Source of the DNA: Diphasiastrum complanatum
Taxonomy: Eukaryota > Streptophyta > Lycopodiopsida > Lycopodiales > Lycopodiaceae
Direction: 5' to 3'
NCBI GenBank assembly: GCA_029204225.1
Contig: CM055111.1
Coordinates: 15,451,497-15,515,496 of the forward strand
Length of the DNA stretch: 64,000 bases
Position 1 is the stretch's first letter; every line of letters begins with the position of its first letter. Shown in pieces: positions 55,100 to 64,000 of this stretch. The notes beneath the pieces are model-generated. The model was not told the origin of the DNA. It worked only from the letters and a program-made list of their open reading frames with translations, and made no database searches. The position numbers were made by a program, and so were the translations under genes.

Positions 55100-56050
55100 T
55101 CACAGCGATGAGGAGGAGCTAAAAAGGCAGAGAACCGATATCCACATGAGCAATGCAATTTTCCAAGAGAGGACGAAAGCCAAAAAGGAACCGAGAAGAC
55201 AAAGTAGCGGCGACAAGAGCCCATCTCCCAAGGAAAACTGCAATGCAGAAGAAACCATAGAGAGAAAACCCACACTCCCACAAGAAATGGGTAATCGAGC
55301 TTGGTTTTGAGCTGAAAGAGTCTCCACACCATCCAAAGAACCCGGGCCCAAAAGGCGGCCAAAAACATCCATAATAGAGTCGTCAAGAAAGATGCAAAAA
55401 GTCTTGAGTAGAAGGGAAAGTGCGCAATAAGAAGGACACTGGATAAGGCAAGACGTCAAGATGCCAAACGCGACCTGAGTGTCACCCAACTGGGGAAGCA
55501 GATCTGAATGAGCAACATCCTCTTGGAGAGCCTCACCAAGAAAAACAGAGCTGAAGGAAGCAGACCCAAAAGGAACACCTAGAATGCGAATGCCATCCAA
55601 GGGAGCAAGAAAGCCTTGAGAAGGAACAAAGTCTAGAGGAAGACCTACTTGAGACCACACTGAGCACTTGTGAGGTTGAATATACACACCAAGAGAAGCC
55701 AGCTGCTCAGAGAAATGATGAAAGACATGAAGCACGATAGGAGTAGGACCAACAATATGAGTGTCATCAGCAATTGAAGAAATTAACCAGGAGGAAAAGG
55801 CCTCTACAGAAGCTCAAAGGGCACGTAAATGAGCCAGAGTGAAAAGAGGATCACCTTGACGAGCACCCGCTACAGACTGGATAGTAGAAAGATCCCCAGA
55901 GCACACATGGTGATTGTAAATGAGGGGAGTCTCAGTAGCATAGAACAACCGCACAAATGGAATAAGTTGAGACAACTCACGTCCAGCCGCCCACAGCTTC
56001 GGAAAGATTGTAGCTCTAGAAATAGAGTTAAAAGCATTGGAAACATTCAC
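55100..56050 (-). pseudogene. LINE-E reverse transcriptase remnant
   Basis: 56,050-55,814 reads MNVSNAFNSISRATIF (RT motif with the first Asp altered to Asn), then VAGARQGDPLFTLAHLRAL (the RQGDPL motif before the active site). The YADD box should lie near 55,760-55,800, where the minus strand reads ADDTHIVG in a shifted frame. 55,735-55,100 continues into the thumb (LGVYIQPHKCSVWS, ILGVPFGS). Confidence 0.65.
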
Positions 56051-56621
56051 TTGGAGAACAACCTAGTTAGGATGGAAATCAAGTGTGGCACGCAAACCAT
56101 GAATGATAGCTTCATAGCCGCCAAGAGATGCCAAACTGATGAGGGGAGAAAAAAGAGACAAAAGTCTATTGAAACTAAAAATGGATAGAGCGACTTACAA
56201 GACGGAGGAGGACTTTGCCAATAGCGATAGGACGGACGCCAACCGAGGCTTTAGTCATAGCGATCAAACCAGATGCAAAAAAAAGATGTGCAACAGAAGA
56301 AGGAATGTGACCAGAGGCGAGAAAAGAGCAGACCTGAAAGAGTTGAACAAAGCCACTAGCAGAGTTTTCAAGAGGAAAACAATCATGAAGTGTTCATAGA
56401 CCAAACCAGAGGGACCACCAATAGCAAGACGAGGACTACAATGGAAGGCACAAGAGAAAGAATCATGATCAAGCACCAAGTCAATATCAAGCACAAAGTC
56501 CTCCACAAACAAGGGAAGAACATCTTTAGAAGCAGGATGAAGAGCTTGGAGAGCAGCAACAATATCAGCAGCAGGGGGAGCGGGCATGAGAGGAGCTAAA
56601 GCTTGAGCTGCACGAGAATAC

Positions 56622-57395
56622 TCACCAACTTGCCCAAGATGCAGAGTGCGACAAAGGCGACGGTGGAGAGGTGGGGCGCCTTGAGCTTGAGAGTCTTGTG
56701 AGTTGAACAACAAGTGTGTGCTGACAATGACCAAAGTGTTCATCATGAAGCGTTTCCCAGTCTCCTGATAGAAAGCGACAAAGGCGAACATGAGTTTCTT
56801 TATTACCAGCATCTCCACCTCTCGGAGGGAGGACAAGACAACAAAGGGAAAAAAGAAGAAACAAATTCCAAGCCACAATGTCAAAGGGGTCAATAGCCAA
56901 GAGATCAAGGCGAAGGCATAGCAAGTTGAGTTTCACGATGGAGAGTGAGGGAAATATGAAAGTAGAGTCTTGGACGAGGGAAGCCCAATGGAAAAGTGCC
57001 GAGGACGTCAAAGGAAAAAATTTAGACCAAGCTGAAGTAGAGGGCGAATGGGGTTCTGAGAGAGGAGGGCAATCTTGAGACGACTGAAGCAACGTAGGAC
57101 AAGAACGCTGGTGATGGACAAGACCTCCTCTAGGAGAGAAGAAATGACCACAAGCATGACAAGGAACCCGTGCAGGGGGTTGAGAAGGCAATGCAACAAG
57201 GGTCGAAGGAGGTTCACAACCAAATGCAGTGCCAAGGGAAGAGCTGACCGAAGGAGAAACAAAGGGTGTTGAGACAAGCATGGAACCATCAGCAAAAAAC
57301 ATAGTCTGACATGAATGAGGAGGGAAGTCTAGAGGAGGAGAGACAACAAGTTGTTTTTGACTGAGAGGATAAAGTCGAGAGATGTCTGAAGCCAT
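56622..57395 (-). pseudogene. LINE-E N-terminal zinc-finger region
   Basis: Contains RVPCHACGHFFSPRGGLVHHQRSCP, a C-x2-C-x12-H-x4-C finger, about 90 residues from the start, in a Ser/Pro-rich context. Such fingers bind target DNA in site-specific non-LTR elements. The reading ends in a frameshift. It overlaps the next piece (56,908-56,264), which contains the linker to RT. Confidence 0.6.
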
Positions 57396-57399
57396 GAGA

Positions 57400-57812
57400 A
57401 CAACTGTACAAAGAGATCCTTGAGATGGACCACCTCACCAACTGACTGAAATCTTTCTTATATTTTTTTATTTTTTTTCACACGGAATGTCGTTAACCTC
57501 GATGGAGCCGTCAACCGATGTAAAGCTATTCATCCTGCTTCTGAACTCCTGCCAATTACCTATGCAACTTAGTGATTGCCGGTCTACTGCGCTGTCGCTC
57601 TTCAAACAAAAACCTCCAATAATCGAGTGTTTTTCATACGCATGTTCATATGGCATGCTTCAGGATGACACATGGATTGCTAAACCCTTTGCTCCTTTCC
57701 ACACTTTATGTGAACTCGATGATAAAATTCCAGCAAGTTCACACGTGTGGGGAATGATTCTCAAGAATGATCTTGTTAAGCTTTGTGTTTAGCACATAAA
57801 TTGATTCCATTA
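57400..57812 (+). other. Spacer with an unrecognised 101-codon frame (57,487-57,792)
   Basis: The frame begins MSLTSMEPSTDVKLFILLLNSCQ and ends ILKNDLVKLCV. No domain can be assigned; the VKLFILLLNSC stretch is faintly like a PPR helix but no repeat pattern follows. The GC content is higher than in the flanks. Confidence 0.25.
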
Positions 57813-59600
57813 GGGCCCTTTTTGGACTCAAAAAGGGCCTCTTCCTTGCCTAAACAGGTTTGTTAATCATAATTAGTTTAGTGTTAATCAATCCTACGTG
57901 GCACTTTTACCTTGGGTTACCACATAGGGTGAGCAAGAGTTAAGGGCTAAGTATAGGTCCCATCATCCATAGACTTTTGTAGGTACTTTGTAAGGCAAGA
58001 CTAGCATATTCATTGTCTTGGTTCCAATAGGACAACAACTAGGGCTCTAGGTGGGACATAGACTTGCAGGCCTCATTTAATGCCCAAGTACATTTCAAAT
58101 TTGAAAATTGCTTATGAATTTTAATCAACCCACTTTTGTGTCCCCCTTCACATTCAAACTAAGACTACCTCATTAGTCTTTCACATACCAAATAATTTAT
58201 TTTTTTCAGATGGATATTATTTTTTTCAAAATTGGCCTTTAGGATACATTTTCATTTCACCATGGATTTAGTCTGTTTGACCTCATAACCTCAAAAAAAG
58301 TGTTTATAAGTCAATTTGTTTTTATTAGTTTGCAAACAAAAATATATTCCGGAAGCCAGTTTTTTGTTTTTTTTTGGCCCGAAATCGTGATTTTTGGCCG
58401 TTTCACTTCATCAGAAGGCCAAAAATTGCGTTTCGGACCAATTTTTTTTTTTTTTAAAATCACGGTAAGGCACGATTTTGGGCCGTTTGACTTGGTCAAA
58501 TGGCCCAAAATCACACCTTATCGTGATTTTGAATTTTTTTTTTTTTGGTCCGAAACGCAATTTTTGGCCTTCTAATGAAGTGAAACGGCCAAAAATCACG
58601 ATTTCGGGCCCAAAAAAAATGATATATTTTTGTTTGCAAACTAATAAAAACAAATTGACTTGTAAACACCTTTTTTGAGGTTCTGAGGTCAAACAGACTG
58701 AATCCATAGCGAAACAAAAAAGTATCTCCCAGAGGCCAATTTTTCGTTTTTTTTGGTCCAAAATCGCGATTTTTGGCCGTTTCGCTTCATCAAAAGGCCA
58801 AAAATTATGTTTCGGACCAATTTTTTTTTTTTTCTTTTCAAAATCACGGTAAGGCGCGATTTTGGGCCTTACCAAAAAAAAATCATTAGTCAAATGGCCC
58901 AAAATCGCGCCTTACCGTGATTTTGAATTTTTTTTTTTTGGTCCAAAACGCAACTTTTGGCCTTCTGATGAAGTGAAACGGCCAAAAATCGCGATTCGGG
59001 CCAAAAAAAAAAATGAAAAATTGGCCTTCGGGATACATTTCTGTTTGTAAGCTAATAAAGATAAATTGACTTATAAACACTTTTTTTGAGGTTCTGAGGT
59101 CAAACAGACTAAATCCATGGCGAAATGAAAATGTATTCCAAAGGTCAAATTTGAAAAAAAATGATATCCATCTGAAAAAAATAAATTATTTGGATGTGAA
59201 AGACTAAAGAAAGTGAGGTAGTCTTAGTTTGAATGTGAAGGGGGACACAAAAGTGGGTTGATTAAAATTCATAAGCAAGTTTCAAATTTGAAATGTACTT
59301 GGGCATTAAATGAGGCTTGCAAGTCTATGTCTCACCTAGAGCACTAGCTGTTGTCCTATTGTTGGCTACTAGGTACTGTGTGTAGTATTGTTGGTTACTA
59401 GGTACTTTCAAGTGTATCCATGTAGGATTAATGCTAGAGGTGTACTTTGTGGGCCCACACTTGATTTAATCTACACCATTGAATCTGCCATGTCATATGG
59501 ACCATTTCTGCTCAATTGTCACACTTTTATTGGTACACGTGTCATCATTAACACTAATCCAGGTTAGTGAAGAGGCCCTTTTTGAGTTCAAAAAAGGCCC
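57813..59600. mobile_element. Nested foldback element (inverted repeat enclosing two palindromes)
   Basis: The ends read TAGGGCCCTTTTTGGACTC and, in reverse complement, TAGGGCCTTTTTTGAACTC. Outer arms pair 57,813-58,260 with about 59,050-59,600, with partial loss of pairing between about 57,870 and 58,060. Inside, palindrome 1 (58,260-58,712, axis about 58,493) and palindrome 2 (about 58,712-59,050, axis about 58,882) share GGCCGTTTC-CTTCATC, TTTCGGACC and AATCACGGTAAGG blocks. Both ends are flanked by TA. No transposase is encoded; readings through it are by-products of the repeats. It is non-autonomous. Confidence 0.85.
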
Positions 59601-59602
59601 TA

Positions 59603-60298
59603 ATGCTAGATTGAATATCAAGAACTAGTTCTAGTATTTATGACCAAAGCACAATCTAGCATGCTAATAATCAAAGAATGATAGCATTCAATATCAAAAG
59701 AGAAGAAGTACAAGAATTTAATGCATTATCAAAATCCTCTACTCGAGTTAGAGAGAGAAAGAGAGAGCAAAATTCAAGCAAACAATATGATAGATCCAAA
59801 TTGACATGGAATAGTTTCAAAGCTTGGTTCTTCATTAAAAATTATGAGAGAGTCTACACATATTTATGGAGATTGGAGTAGCTCAAGGTAGAACCATCTC
59901 TCTCCTACTTTCATCCACATTTAAAAGTGAAAACAGGCAACCTAGTGACATTTCTCACTTTATATGCATGCATTTGTAACTACTTTTACAAAGTGTCAAA
60001 TTCTAAACTAGAATTGTCCAAATCACCATGCATGTGTCCAATTCACTTTGTGCATGCTTTGCATGTCACTATGGAACACTTACAATCATTGCATGTGATG
60101 TGTCACGCGTTTCTACAAGCCCATTAATGGCATTTCTATGTCTACATTCTATATGCATGTTGTATATGACCAACTAGACTCCAAGAAACCATGTATCTCG
60201 AGTTTCTTCTAGGCCAAATTTGGCATTTACAATATGAAACATTACTAAAACTTTGCCAAAGCCTAAAGTCAAGATAGATGGTTTTTCATTTTTTTAAA
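59603..60298 (-). repeat. Putative 3' LTR of the minus-strand copia element
   Basis: On the minus strand AGGAGGAGTTTT (complement of about 60,297-60,309) is a polypurine tract just downstream of the copia Pol end at 60,318. The adjoining AT-rich 0.7 kb up to the foldback element has no coding sequence and is the expected place of the LTR. Its exact ends are not proven. Confidence 0.4.
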
Positions 60299-60317
60299 AC
60301 TCCTCCTAAAAATTAAT

Positions 60318-60911
60318 CTATGTTGACTTGAACATTAATCTTGGAATTAATCCAAGATTGGCTCTATGCTTGATGAAAGAATTTTTGCTCAAAGGTTTGG
60401 TGAGCAAATCTGCAATACAAGATGACGTGTCGATGTGCTCCAAGTAGATTTCCCCTTCAATGAGCTTCTCTCTCATGAAGTGATGTGCAACTTCGATATG
60501 TTTGCTCCTTGCATGAAATATTGGATTGTTGGCAAGGGCTTGTGTTGAAATATTGTCACACATGATCAATGGTAGATCATCTTCCTTGATAGTCTTTAGT
60601 TCCAAAAGCAACCTCTTGATCCAAAGCACTTATTTTGTTGTAGTAGTAAGTGCCTTATATTCAGCTTCACAAGATGAGAGTGATATGGTATCTTGCTTTT
60701 TGGAAAGCCAAGATATTAAATTTCTTCCAAGGTATATGACATATGCACTTGTAGATTTCCGATCTACTTTATCACTAGCAAAATATGAGTTAGAATAGCC
60801 AACAATAGAAAGATCTTCACTTTTGTATAACAAACCATAATCATACATTGAAGATATGTACCTAAGTACCCTTTTGGCCATTTTCCAATGATGAATAGTA
60901 GGATTTTGCAA
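60318..60911 (-). pseudogene. Copia RNase H
   Basis: 60,911-60,630 carries WKMAKRVLRYI, DYGLLYKSEDLSIVGYSNSYFASD (Asp to Asn change at GYSD), KSTSAYVIYLGRNLISWLSKKQ and SSCEAEYKAL (catalytic Glu). After one shift, 60,629-60,318 carries LWIKRLLLEL, MCDNIST (Asp), FHARSKHIEVAHHFMREKL and the closing CIADLLTKPL. Confidence 0.85.
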
Positions 60912-62575
60912 GCTTGGCTCAACTTATGAACACTAAAACTTACATTAGCTCTAGTTATGGTGAGCCAAATTAAGGAGCCTATAAGACTCCTAAAAAGAGT
61001 GATGTCCACGAAGGATCTTTCATCACCTTTGTTAGGGTCTTTTACAATTTGCTCCATAGGAGTATCAGTACTCTTACAATCTAGCATATTAAACTTTTTC
61101 AACATTGAGAGAGCATACTTGGATTGAAAAACAAAAGCTTTCTCATTATAAAAATCAATCTCTAATGCTAAGATGTAATGAATTTTTCCAAGATCTTGTA
61201 TCTTGAATTCTCTTCCAAGTGCAATTTTGGTTTCTTCAACTAGATTGATACAACTTCCTGTTAGGATAATATCATCAAGATAAACTAGAAGAATGACAAT
61301 ATCACTATCATAGATATTGACATACAAGGAAGGACCATAGTTACTAAGATTGAATCCTAGTGAGATAAGAAAAGTGTTAAGTCGAGAATACCACAATCTT
61401 GGTGGTTGCTTTAGTCCATAAAAACTTTTGAAGAGCAAGCAAACTTTGGTCTTGTCTTGGATGAACCCAAGGGGTTGTTCTATATAAATTTCTTGTTCTA
61501 GATATCCATTTAAAAAAGCATTTGAGACATCTAGTTGAAAAACTTGCCATTTGAGAAAACAAGCAATAGAAATGATGATTCTAATTGATATCATCTTTGC
61601 AACTGGAGAAAAAGTCTTCTCATAATCAAGGCCATAAACTTGAGCAAAGCCCTTTGCACAAAGTTTTGTCTTGTACTTGTTGATTGTGCCATTTTGATTA
61701 TATTTAACTCGAAAAACCCATTTGCAACCAATAGTGTGCTTCTTGGATGGAAGATCCACAAGCTCCCATGTCTTGTTGGCAATCAATGCATCATATTCCT
61801 CCTTCATGGCTAGAAACCATTCTTTTGAGTTGAATGCTTCATATACATCCTTTGGCTCTTCATGTGGAACAAAATATGCATAATTAGTGGAGTTGAGATC
61901 CACTTGTTTGCCTTTATCTCCATATGAGAGCCTCTTAGGCTCGGATCTTTCTCTTTGTGATCTCCTTGGTGAGAAGACTCGAGGTGACTCCTCAATTCTT
62001 GGCCCTATCTCTCCATGATAGTCTTCAAGGGTGATGATAGGAGAATCCTTTTGAGAATCTTTGATCTTGGCCTCATCAAAGATGTATTTTTTATTCTCAT
62101 GAAAAATAACATCTCTACTCTCAATTGTAATTGAAGTTGAGGGAACATAAATTCTATATGCCTTCTTGTTGGATGAGTATCCAACCATAATCCCTTTGAT
62201 TGAATTTGGATCATCTCTTTTCCTTGTTTCCAAGGGTACATGAACAAAGCAAGCACATCCAAAAACTCTAAGGTGATCAACCTTAGGTGTCTTCTTAAAC
62301 AAGACTTCATATGGTGATCTTCTTGCAAGTGTATTGTGAGGTAATCTATTGCACAAATAATTTGCACAATTAATTGCTTCTCCCCAATATTCAATAGGCA
62401 AAGAAGTTTCAACTCGGATTGCTTTAGCACATTCACATAGAGATCGATTTTTTCTTTCGACAACCCCATTTTGAGATGGGGAATAAGCACAAGAAAATTC
62501 TCTCTTAATTTCTTCAACCTCACAATAATCATAGAATTTGTTGGAGATGTATTCACCTCCTCCATCACATCTCAA
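60764..62575 (-). CDS. Copia Pol: integrase C-terminal half, reverse transcriptase, connection
   Basis: A 603-residue open frame. Integrase: RCDGGGEYISNKF (second catalytic Asp) and SPSQNGVVERKNRSL (catalytic Glu), YWGEAINCANYLCNRLP, and the VFGCACFVHVP segment. RT from about residue 230: WELVDLPSKKHTIGCKWVFRVK, KGFAQVYGLDYEKTFSPVAKM, FQLDVSNAFLNGYL (catalytic Asp), SFYGLKQPPRLWY, and LLVYLDDIILTG (YLDD). The end of RT follows (SKYALSMLKKFNMLDCKSTDTPM), then SLIGSLIWLTITRANVSF. The frame is lost at about 60,900. RT motifs are intact, so decay is moderate. Confidence 0.9.
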   Translation of the reverse strand: MRCDGGGEYISNKFYDYCEVEEIKREFSCAYSPSQNGVVERKNRSLCECAKAIRVETSLPIEYWGEAINCANYLCNRLPHNTLARRSPYEVLFKKTPKVDHLRVFGCACFVHVPLETRKRDDPNSIKGIMVGYSSNKKAYRIYVPSTSITIESRDVIFHENKKYIFDEAKIKDSQKDSPIITLEDYHGEIGPRIEESPRVFSPRRSQRERSEPKRLSYGDKGKQVDLNSTNYAYFVPHEEPKDVYEAFNSKEWFLAMKEEYDALIANKTWELVDLPSKKHTIGCKWVFRVKYNQNGTINKYKTKLCAKGFAQVYGLDYEKTFSPVAKMISIRIIISIACFLKWQVFQLDVSNAFLNGYLEQEIYIEQPLGFIQDKTKVCLLFKSFYGLKQPPRLWYSRLNTFLISLGFNLSNYGPSLYVNIYDSDIVILLVYLDDIILTGSCINLVEETKIALGREFKIQDLGKIHYILALEIDFYNEKAFVFQSKYALSMLKKFNMLDCKSTDTPMEQIVKDPNKGDERSFVDITLFRSLIGSLIWLTITRANVSFSVHKLSQACKILLFIIGKWPKGYLGTYLQCMIMVCYTKVKIFLLLAILTHILLVIK

Positions 62576-63024
62576 AGCTTTAACTTTGAAAGAAATCTGT
62601 TTCTCAAATAAGCTTTGATAACTAGGAAGTGTTCAAACACCATAGCTTTTGAAGAAAGAAGGTACAACCAAGTATATCTTGTAAAATCATCAATGAAGAT
62701 AACAAAACAAGCTGCACCACCAATACTTTTTGAGGAAGAAAAGTGAACATTCGAGTGAATTAATTCCAAAGGATGAGAAGTCTTAATAGAAGACTTTTGA
62801 TATGGCTCTCTATGTGATTTTGCAATAGCAAAAGCCTCACATGGGTTGATATCTTTGGAAAGTGATCTTGGTAGGCCAATAGCCTTATCATTCTTGATCA
62901 TAGAAAGCATAGATTTACAGTTGGGATTCCCCAACCTCCTATGCCATAACTCCTTAGACATAAAAGCAATTTCACAAAAGTTTGCTTTCTCATAAGAATT
63001 TAACCTGAAGACGCCTAGATCCAT
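62572..63024 (-). pseudogene. Copia GAG-pre-integrase and integrase N-terminal half
   Basis: Reads LWHRRLGNPNCKSMLSMIKN (GAG-pre-integrase with the LWHRRLGH-type motif), a zinc-binding remnant, then HPLELIHSNVHF (the catalytic D of HSD is N here) and CFVIFIDDFTRYTWLY. It stops at 62,572; the core continues in another frame in the next piece. Confidence 0.8.
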
Positions 63025-63183
63025 TAGCTAGGATCTCGTCACCTTTCTTAATAAAGCAAGTATTGGCATTGAATTTCACATCACAACCACAATCAAGCAA
63101 CTTTCCAACACTTATCAAGCTCCTTGTAAGATTAGGAACAAAGAGAACATTGGAAAGTGATAGAAATTTAGAAGAAGCAAGTT

Positions 63184-63600
63184 TTAATGGAATATTGCCA
63201 ATCCCTTCAATAGAGCATTCATGATTATTTGTTGTATCTTTTTAAGTCCTTTATAAGGTACAATAGAGTCAAAAGACTCCTTTGAACAACACATATGTGA
63301 TGAAGCACCACTATCAATGTACCATGCTCCATCCTTCTTGAAGAGTGTTGAAGAAAAGTTTGACACCATGAGGGATCCTTCTCCTTCACTTGCAATAAAG
63401 TCTTCTTCTTTCTCATTAGAGAAATTTGCTTGTTTGAGTTGATTTTTCTTTTTGAAGCAATTAGAGACATAGTGCCCCTTTTTGCCACAAAAGAAGCACT
63501 TGACTTTCTTCTTCTTGGTCTTGGAAGTAGAAGGATGAGTTGAGTCATCCTCTTCTCCATCTTTGTCTTTGTCCTTGGCGTTGATTTGACAAATAATTTG
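63184..63600 (-). pseudogene. Copia Gag C-terminus and protease start
   Basis: Carries KVKCFFCGKKGHYVSNC, a CX2CX4HX4C RNA-binding knuckle. After a Lys-rich and acidic stretch comes AWYIDSGASSHMC, the aspartic protease active site (DSGA). The frame shifts near 63,240, after GLKKIQQ. The protease body continues at 63,240-63,030 (NIPLKLASSKFLSL, VLFVPNLTRSLISVGKLL) in another frame. Confidence 0.85.
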
Positions 63601-63690
63601 TCGCAAATGATTCGCGAAGAGAGAGAAATAGCTCGACTGATAATTAGTCGCGAATGATTCGCGAAGAGAGAGACTCATTACCAAATTGAA
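63595..63690. repeat. 47-bp tandem direct repeat with TTCGCGAA
   Basis: AATTTGTCGCAAATGATTCG at 63,595 and AATTAGTCGCGAATGATTCG at 63,642 both continue into CGAAGAGAGAGA. They lie at the broken 5' edge of the copia element. Within the second unit TCGCGAATGATTCGCGA is a near palindrome. Confidence 0.75.
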
Positions 63691-63699
63691 CAACTGAAA

Positions 63700-63960
63700 A
63701 ATTCAGACAAAATGAAATCAATCATAGCAATATTGACACAAATCTGAACGCAGAACAAAGAGCTGTTATCAGATTAAGTATATCAAATATACATGTCAAT
63801 AATGCGGTAGAGCACAAGACAATAGCGGGTGAAACCGCATGCTCTACAAAGCTAATTCAATCTGTAAAGGAATGGAACCTTATTACTGACAATAAAGAAT
63901 CAATGCACAAGGCATCTACTTCCTCTATCTCTGATAAGCTTCTGATGCTAAATTTACACA
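63700..63960. repeat. Dispersed repeat related to 45,040-45,360
   Basis: See the copy at 45 kb: GAGCACAAGACAATAGCGGG and GCATGCTCTAC blocks correspond. Probably LTR or leader of another retroelement that continues beyond the window. Confidence 0.45.
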
Positions 63961-64000
63961 CACTTGATCTTCAATATCTTAATCAATGATCAGGTTGAAT

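Larger units (their letters stand above)
54250..57395 (-). mobile_element. LINE-E: distinct non-LTR retroelement with N-terminal zinc finger
   Basis: A minus-strand element in four main pieces (57,395-56,622; 56,908-56,264; 56,050-55,100; 55,012-54,250), in shifting frames. It encodes a C2H2/CCHC-type finger, a linker, a reverse transcriptase and a C-terminal domain with conserved REQ and VDIVL motifs. I see no apurinic-type endonuclease, unlike LINEs A-D. The order (finger, RT, C-terminal nuclease-like domain) recalls R2/NeSL-type elements. No poly(A) or CT tail is evident. Confidence 0.6.
60318..63600 (-). mobile_element. Ty1/copia retrotransposon, minus strand, 5'-truncated
   Basis: Gag end with zinc knuckle, protease, integrase, RT and RNase H appear in canonical copia order, with frameshifts near 63,240, 63,020, 62,573, 60,900 and 60,630. 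It is the best preserved copia in the window. The first part of Gag and the 5' LTR are missing; at about 63,595 it meets a duplicated TTCGCGAA-containing sequence. Confidence 0.85.

Noticed and set aside
57487-57792. Possible PPR repeat protein fragment
   Set aside because: One Leu-rich helix is faintly similar, but no 35-residue periodicity or second repeat is seen.
58300-59080. Several 60-160-residue frames on both strands with repeated PEIVIFGRFTS-like text
   Set aside because: They arise from the palindromic repeat blocks of the foldback element, appear on both strands and are broken at homopolymers.
1-64000. tRNA, rRNA, CRISPR or prokaryotic operon features
   Set aside because: None could be recognised; tRNA-like words at 9,565 and 30,051 are primer-binding sites of retroelements.

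Overview
This window looks like TE-packed nuclear DNA of a land plant with a large genome. The evidence is AT-rich intergenic and intronic DNA, LINE, Ty3/gypsy and Ty1/copia elements at many stages of decay, a hAT-type transposase gene with GT-AG introns, and the last three exons of what looks like a genuine plant housekeeping gene separated by kilobase introns. The sequence alone does not say whether it is fern, gymnosperm or another lineage. I saw no rRNA genes, tRNA genes or CRISPR arrays. Apart from the host gene, almost everything recognisable is mobile DNA.

Layout. 1-6.7 kb: three copies of one LINE family (A and B minus strand, C plus strand), with B and C ending in long (CT)n tails. 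7.1-7.7 kb: an LTR-like block. 8.2-9.05 kb: a fourth LINE copy (D), cut by a Ty3/gypsy element that has a 509-bp 5' LTR (9,054-9,562), a primer-binding site, a gag-RT fusion, RNase H and integrase. 13,287-25,916: a 12.6-kb palindromic DNA element inserted into that integrase and flanked by a 9-bp direct repeat; the integrase resumes at 25,917. 26-32.3 kb: relics of LINE, gypsy and copia plus tandem repeats. 32.8-37.3 kb: terminal exons of the host gene, probably saccharopine dehydrogenase-like, with a degenerate copia in the antisense orientation inside its 4.1-kb intron. 37.3-45 kb: AT-rich, nearly featureless DNA with two unrecognised coding relics. 45-53.6 kb: a minus-strand gypsy pol fragment with an additional long downstream reading frame and an 11-bp minisatellite between them, joined to a copia fragment. 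54.2-57.4 kb: a distinct LINE with an N-terminal zinc finger and a possible C-terminal nuclease domain. 57.8-59.6 kb: a nested foldback element. 59.6-63.6 kb: a minus-strand copia element.

The most striking object is the 13.3-25.9 kb palindrome. Each roughly 6.2-kb arm carries a multi-exon hAT transposase gene (BED finger, DUF659-like core, hAT dimerisation region, long acidic/Pro-rich tail, AT-hook) converging on a small Arg/Glu-rich second gene. Both ends and the centre carry GGTACC-rich palindromic arrays. The arms are nearly identical by eye but differ by single-base indels, so neither copy is fully open while each covers lesions of the other. Its geometry is what would give long hairpin RNA, comparable in principle to the Mu killer locus of maize. 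Whether it is mobile as a unit, or an inverted duplication that silences its relatives, is the main question raised here.

Boundaries of decayed elements are approximate. Family names rest on motifs read by eye, without database searches.
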